The translations under genes and the position numbers were made by a program. A stretch of DNA of 41,890 nt, taken from the NCBI GenBank assembly GCA_923184405.1, contig OV299793.1, positions 51,828 through 93,717 of the forward strand, read 5' to 3'. The notes under the pieces are model-generated. The model was given only the letters and a program-made list of their open reading frames with translations, was not told the DNA's origin and did no database searches. Source of the DNA: Neisseria meningitidis (GTDB taxonomy: Bacteria; Pseudomonadota; Gammaproteobacteria; Burkholderiales; Neisseriaceae). Shown one piece after another: positions 33,713 through 41,890 of this stretch; positions within the stretch are counted from its first letter, which is position 1; each line of letters opens with the position of its first letter.

Positions 33713-34847
33713 ATCAAAAGAATTCTTTGCATTACAGATACCTGAGCCTACTTCGGCAAGCTAAAACCTTTATTAGCCTATATTGAAAATCACCCAGACC
33801 TTAAATTGCATTTGATTGTAACTGGTATGCAAATGATGAAAACATATGGCAGAACCTGGCAAGGAAGTAACTCGAGAAAACTATCAACATACATATCTGC
33901 TTTCAAATCAAATCCAAGGAGAACCAATGGGTGCCGTTTTAGGCAATACCATAACGTTTATCTCGCGTCAATCTGATGAAATTAAACCTGATATAGTCAT
34001 GATTCACGGCGACCGTTTAGAAGCATTAGCAGGCGCAGCTGTACGTGCATTAAGCAGCCGTTTAGTTTGCCATATCGAAGGTGGTGAACTATCTGGTACA
34101 GTAGATGACTCCATTCGTCATCCTATTAGTAAACTTTCTCATATCCACTTGGTAGCAAATGAACAAGCTGTCACTCGCCTAGTGCAAATGGGAGAAAAAA
34201 GAAAGCATATTCACATCATCGGCTCCTCTGATTTAGATGTTATGGACTCTTCCACCCTCCCATCCTTAGAAGAAGTCAAAGAATATTACGGTTTACCATA
34301 CGAAAATTATGGTATTTCTATATTTCACCCCGTGACTACAGAAGCACATTTAATGCCACAATATGCGGCCCAATATTTCAAAGCATTAGAATTAAGTGGC
34401 CAAAATATCATTAGCATCTACCCTAATAATGACACTGGCACTGAAAGTATTCTGCAAGAATTATTAAAATATCAATCTGATAAATTTATTGCATTTCCTT
34501 CCATCCGATTTGAATATTTTTTAGTCTTATTGAAACATGCTAAATTTATGGTCGGCAACTCAAGTGCAGGTATTAGAGAAGCTCCTCTCTACGGTGTCCT
34601 TTCAATTGATGTTGGTACACGCCAAAGTAACCGCCATATGGGAAAATCTATTATTCATACAGATTATGAAACTAAAAATATCTTTGATGCGATTCAACAA
34701 GCATGCAGTTTAGGCAAATTTGAAGCAGATGATACCTTTAATGGCGGAGATACTCGCACCAGCACAGAAAGATTTGCTGAAGTAATCAACAATCCTGAAA
34801 CGTGGAATGTTTCTGCTCAAAAACGTTTTATCGATTTGAATCTTTAA
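33713..34847 (+). pseudogene. siaA: siaA (neuC/cssA), UDP-GlcNAc 2-epimerase, start lost and early stop
   Basis: SiaA hydrolyses and epimerises UDP-GlcNAc to ManNAc, the first committed step of capsule synthesis. The body from GSN/EVTRENYQHTYLLSNQIQG to AQKRFIDLNL matches the 377-residue enzyme, including MIHGDRLEALAGAAVRA, CHIEGGELSGTVDDSIRH and MVGNSSAGIREAPLYG. The 5' end is damaged: the ATG reads ATC (33713), TGA replaces the Arg of GTRADFGK at 33743, and one extra base near 33857 shifts the frame. An in-frame ATG at 33692 could replace the start but not bypass the stop. From 33846 on the frame is clean for 333 codons. As given, no capsule could be made. Confidence 0.93.
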
Positions 34848-36583
<1,736 letters not shown>

Positions 36584-36665
36584 AAATCTAGTAAATCAGA
36601 TACGATCTTAACTGATAATCGGCTGACTTTTAGTCGATTATCATTAAAATATACGAGAAACACAA

Positions 36666-38143
36666 ATGTTGCAGAAAATAAGAAAAGCTCTCTTCCACCT
36701 AAAAAGTTCTTTCAAGATTCCAAGTGGTTGACAACACCTACATTCTATCTTACCCACCCAGAAGCAATTATTTATCATTTCTAATTTAGGTAACTTAACT
36801 AAGCCCATAGTCTAACTAAGATGCTAAAATTAAAAAATAATTTACTGGTTATTTTATATACCACTAAAAAATGCAAAATGACTAAGTTAATTCAGAAATC
36901 AGCTAAAAGGAATCTATTTGAAGGAACTTATATATTTCAACTACCTAGAAGTCCTAAGAATATAACTCCTAAAAAATTCCTATATATCCAGCGTAGTGAT
37001 AAAAGGATCCACAAAACTATCCAACCTGCACACCTCTATATGATGTCATTTGCAGGGCATTATTCCTCTCTGCTCAGTCTTGCAAAAAAAATGAATATCA
37101 CAACACATTTAGTAGAAGAAGGAACCGCAACCTATGCCCCACTCTTAGAATCATTTACATATAAACCCACAAAATTAGAACGTCCTTTGTGGGTAACAAC
37201 TAAATATAAAAGGATATTTTGATAAATTTGATATATTGCATGTAGCCTTTCCTGAGTATGCAAAAAAATTTTCAATGCTAATGAATACAACCGTTTTTTT
37301 GCACATTCAGGCGGAATAAGCAAAAACAATAACATTGCTAAAATTACAGAAAAAATACCACATATCTCAAAATGACTATATTTTTGTTAGTCAACGCTAT
37401 CCTGTTTCAGATGAAGTTTATTATAAAACTATTGTCGAAACATTAAATCAGAATGAGTTTGCAAATAAGAGGAAAAATTTTATTAAACTCCATCCTAAAG
37501 AAATGAGCAACAAATATATAATGTCTTTATTCCTGAATATGGTAAAAATAAATCCTCGTCTAGTAGTGATTAATGAACCTCCTTTTCTAATTGACCCACT
37601 AATATATTTAACAACCCTAAAGGAATTATTGAACTGACATCAACTTCTATAGTTTATACACCTTTACTATCACTCTCAACCTAATGTCTGTCAATTGGAG
37701 AGAACATGAGTGACTTGATACACAAACAGCCCATACAAGAGAACAACGCTTTGATTAAAGAGCATTTAGAGATTATTAAACAATTCGATTTTATTAAAAT
37801 ATAAATCAAGGAGGATGGGTAATAGAGAAACCAATTCTTTAAAACAGAAGAAACATTAAAAATACTTCTAAAATCAGCAGAATATGCATATAAAACAACA
37901 AAACTTCTAACAAACTATATTTAATTGGCCAACTTGGCAGCAAAAACAATATTATCTATAATAGGCTATAAATCATTATGGTACTACAATGCACTTAATA
38001 AAGTTAAGCAAATATATAAAATGAAATATTCTGATATTAACAATATCGAAAAAAAAACCAAACACTATAATAATATAGATAAATTGACTTGAAAAAACAA
38101 TTACTTATTAATAATATATAAACCAAAAATATTTTTACTAAAG
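36666..38143 (+). pseudogene. siaD: siaD, capsule polysialyltransferase (serogroup B/C type), heavily broken
   Basis: SiaD polymerises CMP-Neu5Ac into the capsule chain at the inner membrane. Fragments in order: MLQKIRKALFHLKSSFK (36666), LKNNLLVILYTTKKCKM, LPRSPKNITPKKFLYIQRS, KTIQPAHLYMMSFAGHYSSL, NITTHLVEEGTATYAPLLES, FDKFDILHVAFPEYAKK, NDYIFVSQRYPVSDEVYY, FIKLHPKEMSNKYIMSLF, VVINEPPFLIDPLIYLT and LIKEHLEIIKQFDF. The order and spacing fit the roughly 490-residue enzyme, so it is one gene. More than eight frame changes occur, and the final LTWEK has TGG changed to TGA at 38090. HLVEEGTATYAPLLESFTYK looks closer to the alpha-2,9 (serogroup C) enzyme than the alpha-2,8 (B), but this is from memory. 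Linkage is not proven. Confidence 0.88.
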
Positions 38144-38669
38144 ATCATATTAATACAATCAATAATCAAATCTAAATGTATCCTTGTTTACAAATATATA
38201 CAACAACATTTCTACGTATAGCTCAATTAAAAGCAATTTTGTAATCAATCACAAAACTAAAACATTTCCAGTAATCATAGAAAAATAAACTAATATTTCT
38301 TTTAAAGATCAATAATAAATAAATAACGGCAGCACATCTACAAAGTAAACCTATAAACAATACAACTATTATCTACAGAAAATAAACTAACCATTGAGAC
38401 TGGATACTCTCAAATCCAAAAAGGACAACCCAAGAAGTAAATACAAGTATGAACGAATTAAACACAGTAACATTTTACTAATCAGCAAAACGATTTCCAA
38501 CCTTGAAATCGTACTGAATTCACCTAAAATAGAATTATGCACAAATTTAATGAAATCTATTAAATTAAATTCGAATCCGAGTTAAATAATTACATTAAAT
38601 TTAAACCACAATAAGATCAGAAAACTGAAAACCTTTCACGCTTTTTTTCAAACTCAACTATTTCTTCTT
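38144..38669. other. AT-rich stretch without a recognisable gene
   Basis: About 525 bp at roughly 75 percent A+T lie between siaD and the ctrG-like gene, which converge here. A frame of 63 codons at 38394-38585 has no recognisable motif. In serogroup C strains an O-acetyltransferase gene of about 1.4 kb (oatC) would be expected after siaD; it is not here, and the gap is too small for it. Confidence 0.5.
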
Positions 38670-39817
38670 CTAAACCATTTTAGAGTCATAAAAAAAGTGC
38701 CTGGGATCTCTAATGAGCTTTTTAAACTTTCCAAAAAAATGGTTTGGGTTGATTCTATACTGTTCACTGCAAATAAATATTCTTGGCAATCATGTTGCAA
38801 TGGCACAAAAATACTTTAATAGCTTATGTAAACTCATCAGTTGTAATCACCTTTTTAGTAGCATAGCAATCCAAGCCAGCCAGATTTGCTATTTTTCGGG
38901 AAGTGAAATCTATTTGATCAAAATAAATTAAAACCCCACTACCTAAAAATGCTGAGTTTGCATAGGATTTAGAAAAACCTAAGTCTGCAACAACACCAAC
39001 AAGGATACACTTACATTCAGCTTCAAAAAGCATAGTAGATGAATAAGATAAACAATACCCACATTTCTTAGGAAAGCTTGCGCGGTACTTTTTCGCTCTA
39101 TTGTCAAATTACTCGGCAACTGAAACTGCTTTGCCAGCTCTATATACGAATGTTTATCCTGATGAACAGTAATATCTTTATCTGCAACCCTTAGCAAAAT
39201 AGTAAATTCTTTCTCAGGGTATTTTTCAGCCAAGGCAATCAATTTTTTTAATGTGTAAATTCTTTCTTCTTTTTTAAATGGAAATTTGACTTGGTCAATA
39301 AAATAAATTCTCTCTCCATGACAACCTTTCGAAGCATGGCGAGAATTTGGATAACCATAAAGTATATTTTGACAACATAATTTATATTGTTTTTATATGT
39401 CTCTGCAATTCTAAAATCATACTTATATATTATATAAAAACAATATCAGCCCTAATACGAGATAGAATACTTGCCTGATCACCCAAGATACACCTGGAAA
39501 CAAGGTAATAATCAATGGCCTTGAAGCAATATTTAATTGCGCATTCTGCTTAAAGAACCTTTTTAACAACCCATTTCCAACCGATAAAATTACTGCGTCA
39601 TAATATTGATGCATATTCTTAATAAAGTAATCATCAATATGAAAAAAATTGCTTGGTCTTTATCTATCCCTGATTCTAATAACTGTCGATTTGAAAGAAT
39701 GTTTTCTCGACTTTTGTGGATATAAATATCAATTTGAGCATCTTTTATCTCTTTTGCAACAGCATAGCCTGAGTTAAGGAACGAGTCATAACCAGCAATT
39801 AGTAATACTTTTTTCAC
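38670..39817 (-). pseudogene. ctrG: ctrG-like capsule gene (DUF6716-type protein), frame broken
   Basis: A protein of about 380 residues can be traced: MKKVLLIAGYDSFLNSGYAV (start 39817), HKSRENILSNRQLLESGIDK, YYDAVILSVGNGLLKRFF, SRPLIITLFPGVSW, then KKLIALAEKYPEKEFTILLR, QLPSNLTIERKSTAQAFLRN, STMLFEAECKCILVGVVADL, NSAFLGSGVLIYFDQIDF and the end KLIRDPRHFFYDSKMV near 38672. The pattern of a phosphate-binding Gly loop, FPG and SST-LFEA is glycosyltransferase-like. By position between siaD and galE it corresponds to MC58 NMB0065 (ctrG), reported as needed to connect assembly and export of sialic acid capsules. At least five frame changes, including ones near 39640, 39410-39240 and 39060. Name by position and fold, not by alignment. 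Confidence 0.65.
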
Positions 39818-39992
39818 TATTTTCCCTTAATTCTACACCATATGAATAAAATTATAGCATTTTACCTTAGATATCAAATATACTTAACCAAAAAATCTGA
39901 AGAAATCTACTGCTACATCACGGATAATTATTTCATTAAGATTTCACAACCATTATTATCAATCTATCAAAGTATTCTTAGTATTTTATTCT

Positions 39993-41016
39993 ATGAAAAA
40001 AATTCACGTTAAAAAAGACAAAGGTTTTATCGGCTCGCATACCGTTGTTTCTTTGTTGAAAAGCGGCCATCAAGTCGTGATTTTGGATAACCTATGCAAT
40101 TCTAGCTCAAGACCCTGGCCAAGCTTCACAAAAGCGATAAAAAACCAAGAGATTCCGTTTATCAAGGCGATATCCGCGATCGTGAGATTTTTGCGCCGTA
40201 TTTTTGCGGAAAACCGCATTGATTCAGTGATTCATTTGCTTAAGCGAAAGCGGTGGGTGAAAGGGCATGGCCGAGCCGATGAAATATTATGATAATAATG
40301 TTTCGGCAGCTTGGTGTTGGCGGAAGAAATGGCGCGTGTAGGCGTATTTAAAGATTGTGTTCAGCTCATCGGCTACGGTTTGCGGCGATCGGGCAAAGTG
40401 CCTTATACGGAAGATGCCAACCCGAGGATGCGACCAGCACTTACATGTGCTCACATCTAAGTCTATGGTGGAGCGCATTTTGACAGAGGTATCAAAAAGC
40501 CGATCCGCGTTGGAGCGTGATTTTGTTGCGATATTTCCAGACAGTTAGGGCGCACGAGTGGTTTGATTGGCGAGCAGCCAAACGGCATCAAATAATTAGT
40601 TGCCTTATATCTGCCAAGTGGCGGCAGGCAAACTGCCGTAAGTGGAAGTACAAGGCAACGAGTAAACAACCCCAGAATGGCACGGGCATGCGCGACGATA
40701 TTCATGTGAAGGACTTGAGCTGAAGGCCATGTCACAGCCGTGCAGACGTAATGCAGAGTAGCAGGCACGCATTTGTTGAACTTAGGTTCCGGCCGCGCTT
40801 CTTCGGTATTGAAATCATCCGCGCATTTGAAGCAGCTTCGGTTTGACGATTCCGTATGAAGTCAAACCGCGCCGTGCCGATGATTTGGCGTGCTTCTATG
40901 CCGACCCTTCCTATGCAAAGGCGCAAATCGGCTGGCAAACCCAGCGTGATTTAACCCAAATGATGGAAGACTCATGGCGCTGGGTGAGTAATAATCCGAA
41001 TGGCTACGACGATTAA
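39993..41016 (+). pseudogene. galE: galE (D copy), full-length UDP-glucose 4-epimerase, heavily damaged
   Basis: GalE interconverts UDP-glucose and UDP-galactose (and N-acetyl forms) for lipooligosaccharide. The whole 339-codon length is present: GFIGSHTVVSLLKSGHQVVI (Rossmann), AENRIDSVIHL, SMVERILTEVSKS, and an undamaged last 75 codons from [20 protein letters not shown] to NNPNGYDD. Between about 40100 and 40860 there are many substitutions and at least eight indels, and the catalytic YGASK is unrecognisable. The N-terminal TGGTGFIG reads KKDKGFIG. The 3' part is identical or nearly so to the D' copy at 24543. Damage is far heavier than in the D' copy. Confidence 0.85.
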
Positions 41017-41029
41017 GTTGACCTGATAC

Positions 41030-41062
41030 AGGCCGTCTGAAAGAGATGTTTTCAGACGGCCT
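41030..41062 (+). terminator. Inverted DUS terminator of galE (D copy)
   Basis: AGGCCGTCTGAAA and TTTCAGACGGCCT, loop included, are identical to 24497-24529 in inverse orientation. Confidence 0.85.
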
Positions 41063-41068
41063 CTTTAT

Positions 41069-41098
41069 CTGAAAAACACACATTCTGTCTGCTATAAT
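41069..41098 (+). promoter_or_regulatory. Likely rfbB promoter in the D copy
   Basis: CTGAAA (41069-41074), an 18-bp spacer and TATAAT (41093-41098) precede the rfbB ATG by 34 bp, as in the D' copy. Confidence 0.55.
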
Positions 41099-41132
41099 CT
41101 GTTTTATATTTTTTGGCTATCCTCTGAAATTT

Positions 41133-41890
41133 ATGAGAAAAATCCTTGTTACCAGCGGTGCGGGCTTTATCGGCTCTGCCGTTGTCCGTCATATTATCCG
41201 AAACACCCAAAATTCCGTCGTCAACCTCGACAAACTGACCTATTCCGGCAATTCCGGATCGCTGACCGACATTGCCGATAATCCCGTTATGCTTTCGAGC
41301 AAGTGGACATTTGCGACCGCGCCGAATTCGAACCCGTATACGAACAACACAGGCACGATGCCATTCCATTGCACTTCGCGCCAGGACATTACCCATGTCG
41401 CACCGATTCATATCAGTTCCAGGCAGGCAGACAATTCATTCCAAACCAATATCGTCGGCACATTCAATCTACTCCAACCAGCCAGCGCCTACTCAGCAAC
41501 AAATCCCGTCTCCATACAGCACAAAATCCGCTCATTCACTTCCATCACCATATTTCCACCAGTAAAGTCTATGGCGATTTAGGCGGCACGGACGATTTGT
41601 TTACCGCGAAACCGCGCCCTACGCGCCGTCCAGCCTACTCTGCCTCTAAAGCGTCCAGCGACCACCTCGTCCGCGCGTGGTTGCATACTTACAACTTGCC
41701 AACCATTGTAACCACCAACAGCCAACAACTACGGTCCTTACCATTTTCCGGAAAAACTCATTTCCGCACATTGATTCTAGACGCGCATGACGGCAAACCG
41801 CTGCCTGTGTACGGCGACAATATGCAAATCCGCGACTGACTGTTTGTCGAAGACCACAGCGCACAGCAATACGTAAAGCAATACGTAACT
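41133..41890 (+). pseudogene. rfbB: rfbB (D copy), 5' part, heavily damaged, runs off the window
   Basis: [20 protein letters not shown] starts the frame, with one Gly of the TGGAGFIG dinucleotide motif changed to Ser. Later pieces match the D' copy: [20 protein letters not shown] (the catalytic TDE reads TSK), [20 protein letters not shown] and [16 protein letters not shown] at the end, followed by TGA where Trp is expected (41837). Frame changes occur near 41285, 41400 and 41600. About two thirds of the gene is in view. Confidence 0.85.

Larger units (their letters stand above)
39993..41890 (+). repeat. Inverted repeat D, partner of 23359-25157
   Basis: This galE-hairpin-promoter-rfbB block is the inverted counterpart of D' and is cut by the window end. 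The best-preserved part is 40860-41240. Confidence 0.85.

Overview
The window is a chromosomal segment of Neisseria meningitidis or a very close relative. Evidence: the neisserial DNA uptake sequence (DUS, GCCGTCTGAA) recurs throughout, often as inverted pairs forming terminators; dRS3/NIME arrays and a full-length Correia element are present; a comEA gene follows an rrn operon; and there is a sialic-acid capsule (cps) locus. The polysialyltransferase remnant is of the serogroup B/C family and to my eye closer to serogroup C.

Layout. (1) 1-3345: pilC (type IV pilus tip adhesin), broken, 5' end very degraded. (2) 3.4-4.4 kb: dRS3/NIME repeats. (3) 4.4-12.0 kb: FUSC/YccS-like membrane protein (minus), Correia element, pilU and pilT retraction ATPases (minus), then on plus yggS, a small lipoprotein, proC and dksA. 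(4) 12.2-17.7 kb: rrn operon (promoter, 16S, tRNA-Ile, tRNA-Ala, 23S, 5S, terminator). (5) 17.9-21.8 kb: comEA, dnaJ, an OPT-family transporter. (6) 21.8-41.9 kb: cps locus in the order rfbC-rfbA-rfbB-truncated galE (D'), two DNA methyltransferase remnants and tex (E), ctrDCBA export genes (C, minus), 134-bp divergent promoter region, IS5-family transposase remnant, siaA-siaB-siaC-siaD (A, plus), a ctrG-like gene (minus), then full-length galE and the start of a second rfbB (D, plus).

Function. SiaA makes ManNAc, SiaC condenses it with PEP to Neu5Ac, SiaB activates it with CTP, SiaD polymerises it, and CtrA-D export the polymer. The rfb genes make dTDP-L-rhamnose precursors and galE interconverts UDP-hexoses for lipooligosaccharide. 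PilC, PilT and PilU serve type IV pili, which with ComEA and the DUS serve natural transformation.

Main caveat. Most protein genes carry single-base frameshifts, very often at homopolymer runs, some in compensating pairs inside otherwise intact frames. The 16S and 23S genes have changes at near-invariant positions and tRNA-Ala lacks one acceptor-stem G. This looks mainly like a poor consensus sequence, worst at 1-1.1, 32.8-33.8 and 36.6-41.9 kb, rather than real decay. 'Pseudogene' below means 'reading frame broken as given'. I found no convincing new system. The most interesting biology is the cps orientation, the methyltransferase::galE junction and the duplicated siaA start around an IS remnant.
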